A stretch of DNA of 64,000 nt from Halobacillus kuroshimensis DSM 18393. GTDB taxonomy: Bacteria; Bacillota; Bacilli; Bacillales; Halobacillaceae. Position 1 is the first letter of the stretch, and every line of letters starts with the position of its first letter. The notes under the pieces are model-generated. The model saw only the letters and a list, made by a program, of their open reading frames with translations. It had not been told where the DNA came from and did not search any database. The position numbers were made by a program, and so were the translations under genes. Positions 44,025-53,151 of the stretch are shown here, piece after piece. The stretch spans positions 62,001-126,000 of the forward strand of contig NZ_AUDY01000010.1 in assembly GCF_000425705.1 (NCBI RefSeq), given 5' to 3'.

Positions 44025-44438
44025 ATGGAAATCGTCATGATTTTTCAGTGGATGGATAATCAGGCGGTTGATCGGGTACTTCCATTCGATAGAAGCATGT
44101 GGATAACGGAGAAGGATTTCTTTTTCCATAAAGTATATATCTTCCCGTTCCAGCCCCTGAAGCTTGTTCGGGTCGTGGGCACTTACATTGATGGTAACGA
44201 CCTCAAAGGCATCTTCGGTTGTCCCTAAATATTTTTCCCCTTCAAACACATGACCTTTCAAAGTCATCAGGAAATTCTCTTTCGTATCTTCCTGGTTATC
44301 ATGAAAGTAAAATTCTTTTTTATCCCGGGCGAGATCCAGCTTTCTCCTTGGATTGACGATGAATTTATAAGCGGTGTACATAATAAAGGCTATCGCCAGA
44401 AGCAGCAGTAGTCTGAACAAAAGGATGATCATGAGCAT
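44022..44438 (-). CDS. ysdB: SigmaW-pathway protein YsdB
   Basis: 138 residues. ATG at 44438 is five bases behind AAGGAAGGAG; an upstream extension would run through the promoter. A single N-terminal membrane helix (~3-22) is followed by a soluble domain with YKFIVNPRRKLDLARDKKEF and ENFLMTLKGHVFEGEKYLG, as in YsdB of Bacillus, a small protein tied to the sigmaW response. The upstream TGAAAC/CGTA promoter supports this. Molecular function unknown. Confidence 0.87.
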   Translation of the reverse strand: MLMIILLFRLLLLLAIAFIMYTAYKFIVNPRRKLDLARDKKEFYFHDNQEDTKENFLMTLKGHVFEGEKYLGTTEDAFEVVTINVSAHDPNKLQGLEREDIYFMEKEILLRYPHASIEWKYPINRLIIHPLKNHDDFH

Positions 44439-44470
44439 CGGACTCCTTCCTTGAAGGTACGTGCCTGCTA

Positions 44471-44497
44471 TACGTATCAGCATGTCTTTTTGTTTCA
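44471..44497 (-). promoter_or_regulatory. SigmaW-type ECF promoter for ysdB
   Basis: On the reverse strand TGAAAC (44492-44497), 17 bases, CGTA (44471-44474), 33 bases before the ysdB start. Same spacing as the promoter at 1046-1072. Confidence 0.75.
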
Positions 44498-44543
44498 GAA
44501 AATGATACATTATTATCGATGATTTTTTTAGGAGGGACAACCA

Positions 44544-45029
44544 ATGTTTTGGGAATCGTTATATCAGATGCAGGAAAGACTGGATCATTATATTGAACAA
44601 CAGCACAATTTGGAGAAAAGCGCTTATGTCGAATCCAAAATCCTGGCCTTATTTGTAGAGCTTGGCGAGCTGGCGAATGAAACACGCTGCTTTAAATTTT
44701 GGAGTACAAAAGGGCCGAGCGCTCCATCGGTCATTCAGGAAGAGTATGTAGATGGGGTTCATTTCCTGTTGTCCCTTGGTTTGGATCTTGGCTTCCGCTA
44801 TACCAGCCAGGAAGAAGAGAGCCGCTCCATGACAGAGACGGAAGCATTTTTGGACGTATACAGCAGCGTAGAGACGTTCCGTCATGAACAGACGAAGGGA
44901 AACTACGAAGAACTGTTTCGCGCCTACGTTTCCTTAGGGCGGACCATCGGAATTACGGCAGAGGATTTGAAAGAAGCGTATATAAATAAAAATGAAGTGA
45001 ATTTTAAAAGACAGGACCAGGGCTATTAA
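44544..45029 (+). CDS. Dimeric (MazG-fold) dUTP diphosphatase
   Basis: 161 residues, ATG behind TTAGGAGGG. All-alpha fold. The metal/nucleotide motif ALFVELGELANETRCFKFWS (~30-50) with the later EEYVDGVHFLLSLG (~67-80) is characteristic of the dimeric dUTPase family of Gram-positive bacteria and phages. It hydrolyses dUTP to dUMP, keeping uracil out of DNA and supplying thymidylate synthesis. It lies between the divergent ysdB and ysdC and is monocistronic or read through to ysdC. No trimeric dUTPase is in this window. Confidence 0.87.
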   Translation: MFWESLYQMQERLDHYIEQQHNLEKSAYVESKILALFVELGELANETRCFKFWSTKGPSAPSVIQEEYVDGVHFLLSLGLDLGFRYTSQEEESRSMTETEAFLDVYSSVETFRHEQTKGNYEELFRAYVSLGRTIGITAEDLKEAYINKNEVNFKRQDQGY

Positions 45030-45048
45030 TTATAAAATGGCAGAATTT

Positions 45049-45077
45049 TTGTGAAATCGCTTCAAAAGGTTTATAAT
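45049..45077 (+). promoter_or_regulatory. SigmaA promoter for ysdC
   Basis: TTGTGA, 17 bases, TATAAT. A degenerate cre-like TGAAATCGCTTCA lies across the -35 side with two mismatches. Confidence 0.65.
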
Positions 45078-45111
45078 AACATTGGACAGAAAAAGGAGGA
45101 TTTGAATACAT

Positions 45112-46197
45112 ATGGCTAAAAAAGATGAAACACTGCAGATGTTGAAAGATCTGACGGATGCGAAAGGTGTACCGGGGAACGAAAGGGAAGCCCGTGACGT
45201 CATGAAGCAGTACATCACTCCCTATGCGGATGAAGTCTTCACAGATAATCTTGGAAGTCTGATTGCGAAGAAAGTAGGAAATAAAAAGGGCCCGAGCGTT
45301 ATGGTCGCCGGTCACCTCGATGAGGTTGGATTCATGGTTACCCGCATTGATGATCATGGCTATATTTATTTCCAGACCGTCGGAGGATGGTGGAGTCAGG
45401 TTATGCTCGCCCAGCGTGTTACGATTATGACACGTAATGGCGACCTTACCGGTGTGATCGGTTCAAAACCACCGCACATCCTGCCTGCGGAGCAGCGCAA
45501 GAAGGCTGTGGAAATCAAGGATATGTTCATCGATATCGGCGCTTCCAGCCGTGAAGAGGCGATGGAATTCGGTGTGAAGCCGGGAGATTCTGTCGTTCCA
45601 TATTTTGAATTTACACAGATGAAAAATGAAAAAATGCTGCTGGCTAAAGCATGGGATAACCGCATCGGCTGTGCCATTGCGATTGAAGTGCTGAAGCAGT
45701 TGAAGGGTGAAAAGCACCCGAATACGGTTTACGGTGTCGGAACGGTTCAGGAAGAGGTCGGTCTCCGCGGTGCCCGCACATCCGCCAACCTGATCAACCC
45801 TGATATTGCTTTCGGTGTCGATGTCGGTATTGCCGGGGATACTCCGGGTGTATCAGATAAAGACGCTTCCAGTAAAATGGGAGACGGCCCGCAGATCATC
45901 CTGTACGATGCCTCTATGATTTCCCATAAAGGACTTCGTGATTTTGTTACGGATACAGCGGATGCGAACGACATTCCTTATCAGTTTGATTCCCTCGCCG
46001 GCGGCGGCACGGACTCAGGTGCCATCCACTTAAGCCATGATGGGGTTCCAGCTCTTTCTATTACGATTGCTACGCGTTATATTCACTCTCATGCGGCTAT
46101 GCTTCACCGTGATGATTTTGAAAATGCGGTACGATTAATTGTAGAAGTTATTAAAGGCCTGGATGCTGATACAGTCAAAGAAATTACCTTCCAGTAA
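45112..46197 (+). CDS. ysdC: M42 family metallopeptidase (YsdC)
   Basis: 361 residues, ATG behind AAAAGGAGG. M42 dizinc aminopeptidase marks: [11 protein letters not shown] (metal His), AWDNRIGCA (bridging Asp), [11 protein letters not shown] (catalytic and metal Glu), FGVDVG and [11 protein letters not shown] (C-terminal metal His). An inserted PDZ-like part spans ~70-160. These enzymes form dodecameric tetrahedra that cut N-terminal residues from peptides. Homologues were once misread as glucanases. Cytoplasmic. Confidence 0.95.
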   Translation: MAKKDETLQMLKDLTDAKGVPGNEREARDVMKQYITPYADEVFTDNLGSLIAKKVGNKKGPSVMVAGHLDEVGFMVTRIDDHGYIYFQTVGGWWSQVMLAQRVTIMTRNGDLTGVIGSKPPHILPAEQRKKAVEIKDMFIDIGASSREEAMEFGVKPGDSVVPYFEFTQMKNEKMLLAKAWDNRIGCAIAIEVLKQLKGEKHPNTVYGVGTVQEEVGLRGARTSANLINPDIAFGVDVGIAGDTPGVSDKDASSKMGDGPQIILYDASMISHKGLRDFVTDTADANDIPYQFDSLAGGGTDSGAIHLSHDGVPALSITIATRYIHSHAAMLHRDDFENAVRLIVEVIKGLDADTVKEITFQ

Positions 46198-46201
46198 TAC
46201 T

Positions 46202-46232
46202 AAAAAGCCAGCCGTAAAGGGCTGGCTTTTTT
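46202..46232 (+). terminator. Bidirectional terminator between ysdC and sspI
   Basis: AAAAAGCCAGC / GCTGGCTTTTTT around GCCGTAAAGG, located between convergent genes. Confidence 0.9.
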
Positions 46233-46237
46233 CGTGC

Positions 46238-46453
46238 TTATTTCTGTTGTTTTAAGCCTTGTTCTAATGTATCAAGAATTTCCTGGCGTTCCTGTTCATC
46301 GGATTCTTTCCACAGCATTTCAAAGAATACGCCAAGCCCGGGAAGCATTTTTTCCTCACCCTTCTGCAGGGCATCATCAATAGTGGCTTCAAGCTGTTCG
46401 GCATTATGATTGCTGACATTGGACAGAATCGCTGCGCGCAGATTTAAATTCAT
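46238..46453 (-). CDS. sspI: Small acid-soluble spore protein SspI
   Basis: 71 residues, ATG behind AAAGGAGG on the reverse strand. The sequence ([32 protein letters not shown]) matches the SspI family of minor spore core proteins, made in the forespore under sigmaG in Bacillus. It is placed between ysdC and ysgA as in B. subtilis. I could not place a convincing sigmaG promoter. Confidence 0.93.
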   Translation of the reverse strand: MNLNLRAAILSNVSNHNAEQLEATIDDALQKGEEKMLPGLGVFFEMLWKESDEQERQEILDTLEQGLKQQK

Positions 46454-46564
46454 CGTCGCGTCCTCCTTTGTAATAGGATTCGAAAATTATTCATGATTAG
46501 TTTGACCAACCGTGGTGTGGCTATGTATGATGAATGAGAAATAAATAGGAAAAGAGGGACGATA

Positions 46565-47299
46565 ATGCTCACTTCCTTACAAAATGCAAAAGTGAAGGAT
46601 TGGAAGAAACTACATAAACGAAAGTATAGAAATCAAACAGGTACGTTTCTTGTAGAAGGGTTTCATCTGTTTGAAGAGGTGATGAAAAGCGGCTGGACCG
46701 TTAAAGAATTGATCATCCGCGAAGAAACGGACATCGAACTTCCGGATGATATTCCTTATACGATTGTCAGCCGGGATGTTTTTGCGTCCGTTGCTGAAAC
46801 CGAAACGCCTCAAGGGATTGCTGCTGTTGTCGCTAAAGAAGATTATACCTTTACGCCGGGAAGCCTTACTTTGATGCTTGATGCTGTACAGGATCCGGGG
46901 AATATCGGGACACTGATCCGTACAGCAGATGCTGCCGGTTTCGACCAGGTCATTGTCGGTACGGGTTCTGTGGATATTTTTAATGATAAAGTGATCCGTG
47001 CTTCTCAAGGATCTCTGTTTCATTTACCGGTCTTTACAGGAGACCTCGGCGCTTACGTGCAGGTATTGAAGGATCAGGGTGTGGAAATCTGGGCCTCTGC
47101 GCTGGAGAACGCCGTCTCTTTTAAAGAGCTGGCGGTTCCTGAGAAAGCTGCTTTAGTGATTGGAAATGAAGGCAGCGGAATTTCAGAAGAACTCATTGAG
47201 GCAGCAGACCAGCAGGTGTATATTCCGATATATGGTCAGGCAGAATCATTGAATGCTGCTGTTGCCGGTGCTGTTCTTATGTATTATTTGAAAAGCTGA
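46565..47299 (+). CDS. ysgA: SpoU/TrmH family RNA 2'-O-methyltransferase (YsgA)
   Basis: 244 residues. An N-terminal substrate-binding part (SLQNAKVKDWKKLHKRKYRNQ and FLVEGFHLFEEV) precedes the SPOUT knot with LDAVQDPGNIGTLIRTADAAG (motif 1), IGNEGSGISEELI (motif 2) and IPIYGQAESLNAAVAGAVLM (motif 3). It would methylate ribose in rRNA or tRNA with SAM; the target nucleotide is not predictable. pheST follows behind its own promoter. Confidence 0.93.
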   Translation: MLTSLQNAKVKDWKKLHKRKYRNQTGTFLVEGFHLFEEVMKSGWTVKELIIREETDIELPDDIPYTIVSRDVFASVAETETPQGIAAVVAKEDYTFTPGSLTLMLDAVQDPGNIGTLIRTADAAGFDQVIVGTGSVDIFNDKVIRASQGSLFHLPVFTGDLGAYVQVLKDQGVEIWASALENAVSFKELAVPEKAALVIGNEGSGISEELIEAADQQVYIPIYGQAESLNAAVAGAVLMYYLKS

Positions 47300-47301
47300 G
47301 G

Positions 47302-47330
47302 TTGCATCCAGCAGCAACTTTGACTATAAT
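47302..47330 (+). promoter_or_regulatory. SigmaA promoter of pheST
   Basis: TTGCAT, 17 bases, TATAAT, starting three bases after the ysgA stop. Predicted start near 47,337. Confidence 0.8.
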
Positions 47331-47336
47331 TAATGC

Positions 47337-47594
47337 AGTTCTAACAATTACATGGATCAATAGCTTTGATAGAGCAAAGTAAATGAATGGGAATCGTTTC
47401 AGGGAGGAAGCACCATAGACTGGGAGTGCTGCCATCGTGACATTCGTTGAAATTTCACTCTGGAGCTGGCCGTTTCGGCCCGGATGAACGTCCGTTATTT
47501 CATACAAGTGGGCACCACAGGTGTCAACAAGGGTGGTACCGCGAAACAAACCATACAAGTCTCGTCCCTTTTTACAGGGAGGGGGCTTTTTTTA
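47337..47594 (+). ncRNA. T-box riboswitch (Phe, TTC specifier) controlling pheST
   Basis: The ysgA-pheS gap (47300-47618) is a T-box leader. Signature AAGGGTGGTACCGCG is at 47529-47543. The terminator stem GTCTCGTCCCT / AGGGAGGGGGC (47559-47569 / 47576-47586) is followed by seven T. The specifier TTC is at 47454-47456, before ACTCTGGAGC. Uncharged tRNA-Phe should favour read-through into pheS. Confidence 0.94.
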
Positions 47595-47618
47595 TTTTCA
47601 TTAAAGGAGGAATTACTG

Positions 47619-48653
47619 ATGAAGGAACGTTTAGAGCAGCTGAAACAGGAAGCGCTGCAGAAGGTGGAGAACGCTGATTCCATTCAAGGGTTGAAAGACA
47701 TTCGTGTTGAGTACCTTGGGAAGAAAGGACCAATCACGGAAGTACTCCGCGGCATGGGGAAATTATCGAAGGAAGAGCGCCCGGTCATCGGACAGCTCGC
47801 TAATGAAGTGCGTGAGAGCATTGCAGATGCGATCGAAGCGAAACAGACAGGTCTTGAGGACGAGGCGCTTGAGAAACAGCTGGAAGAGGAAAGCATTGAT
47901 GTCACCCTTCCTGCCCGTCCGGTTCACGTAGGCGGCCCGCACCTGCTGACGAGCATTGTAGAAGAAATTGAGGATTTATTCATCGGTATGGGCTTTGAAA
48001 TCAAGGAAGGACCAGAGGTGGAAACCGATTATTACAACTTCGAGGCGCTGAATCTGCCGAAAGGCCACCCGGCCCGTGATATGCAGGATTCCTTCTACGT
48101 TACAGAAGAGTTGTTGATGCGTACCCATACTTCGCCTGTACAAGCAAGAACGATGGGGGCAAGAAACGGTGCTGAACCTGTTAAAATGATCTGTCCTGGT
48201 AAAGTGTACCGCCGTGATACCGATGATGCCACGCACTCCCACCAGTTCACCCAGATTGAAGGTCTGCTTGTAGATAAGCATGTCCGCATGAGTGATCTGA
48301 AAGGCGTACTGAATGCATTTGCGAAGCAGATGTTCGGAGCGGAACGTGAAATCCGCCTTCGTCCAAGTTTCTTCCCGTTCACAGAACCGTCGGTTGAAAT
48401 GGATATTTCCTGTAAAGTGTGCGGAGGTAAAGGCTGCTCTGTCTGTAAGGGAACGGGCTGGATTGAAATTCTCGGCGGGGGCATGGTCCACCCGAACGTA
48501 TTGGAAATGGCCGGCTATGATTCCAGTGAATACTCCGGCTTTGCTTTCGGAATGGGACCTGAACGGATCGCCATGCTGAAATACGGAGTAGACGATATCC
48601 GTCACTTCTATACCAACGATATCCGGTTCTTGGAACAGTATCATAAAGCTTAA
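47619..48653 (+). CDS. pheS: Phenylalanyl-tRNA synthetase alpha subunit
   Basis: 344 residues. ATG at 47619 follows AAAGGAGG; the longer frame starts in the T-box. An N-terminal coiled coil (~1-90) is followed by the class II core with [12 protein letters not shown] (motif region), [20 protein letters not shown] (motif 2), a Cys-rich [14 protein letters not shown] insert and [12 protein letters not shown] (motif 3). Alpha2beta2 enzyme with PheT. Confidence 0.98.
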   Translation: MKERLEQLKQEALQKVENADSIQGLKDIRVEYLGKKGPITEVLRGMGKLSKEERPVIGQLANEVRESIADAIEAKQTGLEDEALEKQLEEESIDVTLPARPVHVGGPHLLTSIVEEIEDLFIGMGFEIKEGPEVETDYYNFEALNLPKGHPARDMQDSFYVTEELLMRTHTSPVQARTMGARNGAEPVKMICPGKVYRRDTDDATHSHQFTQIEGLLVDKHVRMSDLKGVLNAFAKQMFGAEREIRLRPSFFPFTEPSVEMDISCKVCGGKGCSVCKGTGWIEILGGGMVHPNVLEMAGYDSSEYSGFAFGMGPERIAMLKYGVDDIRHFYTNDIRFLEQYHKA

Positions 48654-48668
48654 GGGAGGAATGGAAAA

Positions 48669-51095
48669 ATGCTTGTATCTTTAAACTGGTTGAACGAATA
48701 CATTGATGTCAGCGCCTACTCTCCGGAGGAACTGGCTGAAATCATTACAAAAACGGGGATTGAAGTAGAAAGCGTGGAGCCTGTAGCAGAGGGCGTCACG
48801 GGGGTCGTCGTCGGACATGTGACATCCTGTATGCAGCATCCGAATGCGGATAAACTGAACCTCTGTCAGGTCGACGTTGGCGAAGAAACGCTTCAGATCG
48901 TATGTGGGGCGCCGAACGTGGCTGTGGGGCAGAAAGTCGCAGTCGCTGTACCGGGAGCCGTCCTTCCGGGAAACTTCAAAATTAAGAAAACGAAGCTTCG
49001 AGGGGAAGCGTCCAACGGGATGATCTGTTCGCTTCAAGAGCTTGGGGTGGATGAAAAGGATGTACCCAAGGAATATGCGGAAGGGATTTTCGTGTTCCCG
49101 GAGGATACAGAAATCGGTGCCGACGCTGTCTCTGAACTGAACCTTGATGATTTGATCATTGAGCTTGGTCTGACTCCGAACCGTTCGGATGCGATGAGTA
49201 TGGCGGGAGTTGCTTATGAAGTAGCTGCTGCGATTGACGGCGCCTATACGCTGGCTGAAGAAAAAGTTGAAACCATTGATGAGAAAGCATCTGATCTGCT
49301 TACGGTTGAAGTAGACGACCCAGAGGCCAATCCTTATTACGGTGCTTTCGTCATCAAGGATGTTCAGATCGGCCCATCACCGTTATGGATGCGCAACCGT
49401 CTGACAGCGGCTGGAATCCGTCCGATCAATAATGTTGTGGATATTACCAACTATGTGTTAATGGAGTACGGCCAGCCCCTTCACGCATTTGACTATGACC
49501 GCTTCGGTTCTCAAACCATCCGCACACGTCGAGCGGAAGATGGCGAGAAAATCGTCACATTGGATGACCAGGAGCGCACATTGAACAGCCGTCACCTGGT
49601 CATAACGAATGGGGAACAACCGCATGCGATCGCCGGTGTGATGGGCGGAGCGGAATCAGAAGTCCAGGAAGATACGACTACGATCATCCTGGAAGCGGCG
49701 TATTTTGCCCCTTCTGTCGTTCGTGAAGCTTCCAAGGACCACGGGCTGCGCAGTGAATCAAGCTCACGTTTTGAAAAAGGGGTGGACCCTAACCGTGTAG
49801 AACGCGCCGGAAAGCGTGCCTGTGAGCTTCTTCAGAAGTATGCCGGCGGCCGTGTACTGGAAGGGAATGCTTCCTTCGACAAGCTGGACCGTTCCGAAAA
49901 GCAGGTGACCGTCCGTACGAGTGTGATCAATGACCGGCTCGGTACAGAGATTTCCAACGAGGAAATGGCTGATATTTTCCGTCGACTGCAGTTTGTATAC
50001 AACCAGGACGGTGAGCAGTTCGATGTAACGATTCCGACCCGCCGCGGCGATATCACCATTTTTGAAGATATCCTTGAGGAAGTTGCGCGTATTTACGGCT
50101 ATGATAATCTGCCATTCACCCTTCCGGAAGGAGAATCACAGGCAGGTGGACTCACTGTGAATCAACAGTTGAAACGCCGCGTGAAAGCATACTTCGAAGG
50201 TGCAGGTCTTCACGAAACCATTACGTATTCCCTGACACATAAAGATAAAGCCGTTATGCTCGTCAGTCCGGAAGTAGAGGAGGCAGCCGAGAGCCCTGTA
50301 GGTCTGGCAATGCCGATGAGTGAGGATCACGCCTACCTTCGGTTGAGCATCCTGCCTGAATTGCTCGAATCCTTATCTTATAACGTTGCCCGTCGTCAAG
50401 AGAACCTGGCCTATTATGAAGTAGGTACAGTATTCATTAGTGACGAGGAGGAAGTGACGAAGCAGCCATCCGAAATGCTGCGTGCCTCAGGAGCCCTTAC
50501 CGGTGACTGGACGTCCCATCTGTGGCAGCAGGAGAAAAAAGCGGTTGACTTCTTTGTCGTCAAAGGCATTGTCGAAGGTCTTGGAGATCAGCTCGGCCTT
50601 TCCTTCACTTATGAAAAGGCGAAACTGCCATCCATGCACCCGGGCCGTACAGCTGTCATCCGTCACGGAGGCCGTGTCATAGGCTTTGCCGGTCAGGTGC
50701 ATCCGAAGCTGCAGAAGGAATTCGGCTTGAAAGAAACATACGTGTTCGATCTTAATCTTGAAGCCTTGTTCCAGTCGTATGAAAAAGAAGAGACGTTCCG
50801 GGTCATTCCGAGACATCCTTCTGTTTCAAGGGATATTGCGCTGGTCGTGGATGAGGATGTATCAGCAGGTGCGATTGAAGCGACGATTTCTGAAGCAGGT
50901 GCGCCGCTTGTAAAAGATGTTCAAGTTTTCGACGTCTATCAGGGAGAGCATCTGGAAGCTGGCAAGAAGTCCCTTGCCTTCCGTCTGCTTTATCTTGATC
51001 CTGTTCGTACATTGAAAGACCAGGAAGTAGAAGAAGCCCATGAACAAATCTTAGCTGCTGTCAAAGACAAGCACGAAGCAGAACTTCGCGGGTAA
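48669..51095 (+). CDS. pheT: Phenylalanyl-tRNA synthetase beta subunit
   Basis: 808 residues, ATG behind AAGGGAGG. Domains: EMAP-like tRNA-binding domain (~40-155, SCMQHPNADKLNLCQVDVG), B3/B4 editing domain (~210-395, MRNRLTAAGIRPINNVVDIT), B5 (~405-475), core-like domain (~490-690) and C-terminal FDX-ACB anticodon domain (~715-808, PRHPSVSRDIALVVDE). It recognises tRNA-Phe and hydrolyses Tyr-tRNA-Phe. A very GC-rich terminator follows. Confidence 0.98.
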   Translation: MLVSLNWLNEYIDVSAYSPEELAEIITKTGIEVESVEPVAEGVTGVVVGHVTSCMQHPNADKLNLCQVDVGEETLQIVCGAPNVAVGQKVAVAVPGAVLPGNFKIKKTKLRGEASNGMICSLQELGVDEKDVPKEYAEGIFVFPEDTEIGADAVSELNLDDLIIELGLTPNRSDAMSMAGVAYEVAAAIDGAYTLAEEKVETIDEKASDLLTVEVDDPEANPYYGAFVIKDVQIGPSPLWMRNRLTAAGIRPINNVVDITNYVLMEYGQPLHAFDYDRFGSQTIRTRRAEDGEKIVTLDDQERTLNSRHLVITNGEQPHAIAGVMGGAESEVQEDTTTIILEAAYFAPSVVREASKDHGLRSESSSRFEKGVDPNRVERAGKRACELLQKYAGGRVLEGNASFDKLDRSEKQVTVRTSVINDRLGTEISNEEMADIFRRLQFVYNQDGEQFDVTIPTRRGDITIFEDILEEVARIYGYDNLPFTLPEGESQAGGLTVNQQLKRRVKAYFEGAGLHETITYSLTHKDKAVMLVSPEVEEAAESPVGLAMPMSEDHAYLRLSILPELLESLSYNVARRQENLAYYEVGTVFISDEEEVTKQPSEMLRASGALTGDWTSHLWQQEKKAVDFFVVKGIVEGLGDQLGLSFTYEKAKLPSMHPGRTAVIRHGGRVIGFAGQVHPKLQKEFGLKETYVFDLNLEALFQSYEKEETFRVIPRHPSVSRDIALVVDEDVSAGAIEATISEAGAPLVKDVQVFDVYQGEHLEAGKKSLAFRLLYLDPVRTLKDQEVEEAHEQILAAVKDKHEAELRG

Positions 51096-51098
51096 TGC

Positions 51099-51135
51099 AA
51101 AACCCCCGCCGGATGTCCCGGCGGGGGTTTTCTCT
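51099..51135 (+). terminator. Bidirectional terminator between pheT and rnhC
   Basis: Perfect 14-bp stem AAAACCCCCGCCGG / CCGGCGGGGGTTTT with loop ATGTC, located between convergent genes. Confidence 0.95.
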
Positions 51136-51136
51136 G

Positions 51137-52069
51137 TCACTTTACAAATTTTTTCGCTTTTTCGGTGTTGGCAAAGTGGACTTTCGCCAGTTCATCGAGC
51201 TTGTCTTCTCCATAGGCTTCAATGACGGCGGCAGCGGCCTTATCCACTTTCCCTGAAGCGCCCTTTGGAATCGGCAGCCCCGTATCGAATTCAAGCGTGT
51301 CCATCGCTTTGACGAAAGCTGACCGGGCAATGATCGATCCAGCTGCTACGGCAATGGAATAGCTTTCAGCTTTTGTCATGAAGTAGACGTTTTCCTGAAG
51401 CTGCTGTTTTTCAGACCGCAGATGCTTCTGATAGACATCCGGCTGGGAAAACTGGTCAACCAGGATCCCTTCCGGCTTTTCCGGAGCGATTTTTTCCAGC
51501 AGCCGGTTGATAGCCTGGTGGTGAAGGATCGTTTTCATTTTACCCTGGCTCCATCCTTTTTTCTGCAGCTGGTTGTATTTTTTATTAGGCAGACGCAGCA
51601 GGCTGTAAGGAATCTTCAAGGCAACCAGGTCCTTGGCCAGGTCGGTAATCTGTGCATCTGACAGATTTTTAGAGTCCTTAACACCGATGGCCTTCAACTG
51701 TGGAATCTGCTCCGCCGTTACATATGCGGCAGCGACAGTGATGGGGCCGAAATAGTCTCCGGTCCCGGCTTCATCCGATCCGATATGAGAGCTGGTAAAT
51801 AAGCTTTCGGACGGATGATAGCGGTGGTGGGAGGAACTCTTCTTCTTCTGACCGGATGCAGAAGATCCAGTGCCCCATTTGTCGGCTTCTTCTTCAGGAT
51901 TCTTCCCTTGGAAGAGGACTTTCCCTGAACGGTAGGCGGTAATGGTGCAGGCCGTTGTTTTTGCAGCAAATAATGCACTGGAAGGGACGTTCGGCTTGCT
52001 CTGGGATGCGTAATAGGTTTTCATTTTCTCTAAGGTTGAGGTGGGAAGTGTTAAGACAACTTGAGGCAT
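51137..52069 (-). CDS. rnhC: Ribonuclease HIII
   Basis: 310 residues. ATG at 52069 follows AAAGGAAC; a longer frame has no ribosome binding site. An N-terminal TBP-like substrate-binding domain (~1-85) and a type 2 RNase H domain with HIGSDEAGTGDYFGPITVAA, KDSKNLSD and a late AGSIIARSAFV. It cleaves RNA in RNA:DNA hybrids. Convergent with pheT, divergent from zapA. Confidence 0.95.
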   Translation of the reverse strand: MPQVVLTLPTSTLEKMKTYYASQSKPNVPSSALFAAKTTACTITAYRSGKVLFQGKNPEEEADKWGTGSSASGQKKKSSSHHRYHPSESLFTSSHIGSDEAGTGDYFGPITVAAAYVTAEQIPQLKAIGVKDSKNLSDAQITDLAKDLVALKIPYSLLRLPNKKYNQLQKKGWSQGKMKTILHHQAINRLLEKIAPEKPEGILVDQFSQPDVYQKHLRSEKQQLQENVYFMTKAESYSIAVAAGSIIARSAFVKAMDTLEFDTGLPIPKGASGKVDKAAAAVIEAYGEDKLDELAKVHFANTEKAKKFVK

Positions 52070-52226
52070 AATTCGTTCCTTTCTTTCGTACCAAAATAAT
52101 AACCACAGTATAGCAGAACGGCGTAAAAATGAGAACATTTGCGAAAAACATCCATATTGGTTTCCCTAAGGAGAATAGTCATGTTAATATTAAGTTTAGG
52201 ATTGAGAGAAACTAGGGGGTATGAAT

Positions 52227-52514
52227 GTGTCGCAGTCAGACCAAGAGAAAAAAAGAATCACCGTGGAGATCAATAAACGATCTTACACGATAGTTGGTCA
52301 TGAAGAGCCTCATCATATCCGTATGGTATCGAGTCTGGTGGATCAAAAAATGCGTGAAATCCATGAAGCGAACCCTAGTCTGGATACTTCCATGCTCGCT
52401 GTATTGACCGCTGTGAATACAATGAATGAATACATTAAATTAAAAGACGAATGTGCGGAACTTATGAACTATATTGAAAAGCTAGAGAAAGAGGACGACA
52501 GAGAAAATGATTGA
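52227..52514 (+). CDS. zapA: Cell division protein ZapA
   Basis: 95 residues from GTG at 52227, six bases after AGGGGGT; the ATG at 52221 abuts that site. The N-terminal beta domain (ITVEINKRSYTIVGHEEPHHIRMV) and C-terminal coiled coil (AVNTMNEYIKLKDECAELMNYIEKLEKE) are those of ZapA, which bundles FtsZ filaments at mid-cell. The next gene begins before its stop (8-base overlap), so the two are co-translated. Confidence 0.92.
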   Translation: MSQSDQEKKRITVEINKRSYTIVGHEEPHHIRMVSSLVDQKMREIHEANPSLDTSMLAVLTAVNTMNEYIKLKDECAELMNYIEKLEKEDDREND

Positions 52515-53049
52515 TTTACTGCTATTGTTTCTTTTGTTTATCGGAATACTTACCGGGTTGAAGAGAGGGTTCATCCTTCAGCTCTTTCATTTAATCGGTT
52601 TTATTGTTGCCTTTGTGGTAGCTGTCATCTATTATGACGATCTCTCCCCGAAGCTTACCCTGTGGGTTCCCTACCCCGAACTGCCGGCAGACGCCACGTG
52701 GGCTGTATTTTTGGATAACCTCCCGCTTGAACAGGCTTTTTATAATGCAGTGGCCTTTGCCATCCTGTTTTTCGGAGCGAAGATTGTGCTTCATATTATA
52801 GCCTCCATGCTGGATTTTGTATCGGAGCTGCCGATTTTGAATTCATTGAATACCCTGCTGGGTGGCATACTAGGCTTCGTCGAGAACTATGTCATTCTAT
52901 TTGTCGTGTTGTACATAGCCGCACTGGTACCTGTAGCCGGGGTGCAGAGTGCGTTGGACGGATCCCTGTTAGCCCAGCTGATCATTGAACATACGCCGGT
53001 GCTTTCCAATGAATTGGAAAATCTGTGGATTGAACACGTAGCGGGCTGA
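52507..53049 (+). CDS. yshB: CvpA family membrane protein (YshB)
   Basis: 180 residues. Four helices (~2-35, ~65-90, ~100-120, ~125-150) with the family pattern DLLLLFLLFIGILTGLKRGF and LGGILGFVENYVILFV. CvpA of E. coli is needed for colicin V production and affects envelope integrity; the general role is unsettled. It overlaps zapA by 8 bases. A small terminator follows. Confidence 0.9.
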   Translation: MIDLLLLFLLFIGILTGLKRGFILQLFHLIGFIVAFVVAVIYYDDLSPKLTLWVPYPELPADATWAVFLDNLPLEQAFYNAVAFAILFFGAKIVLHIIASMLDFVSELPILNSLNTLLGGILGFVENYVILFVVLYIAALVPVAGVQSALDGSLLAQLIIEHTPVLSNELENLWIEHVAG

Positions 53050-53078
53050 GCAGGTACGATTTAGGAATGAAGGTTGAG

Positions 53079-53108
53079 CCGCTGTGATAGTAATCATGGC
53101 GGTTTTTT
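53079..53108 (+). terminator. Terminator after the CvpA-family gene
   Basis: CCGCTGTGA / TCATGGCGG (two G-U pairs), loop TAGTAA, then TTTTTT. Confidence 0.78.
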
Positions 53109-53151
53109 CATGAGCATCTGCATCACTCATAAAAAAAGGAGACGATGAACA

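Noticed and set aside
45049-45065. cre site at the ysdC promoter.
   Set aside because: Two mismatches including the essential right-hand C; not strong enough to list as a separate site.
46454-46560. SigmaG promoter for sspI.
   Set aside because: A TGAATA -35-like sequence exists on the reverse strand, but no convincing -10 lies at the right distance.
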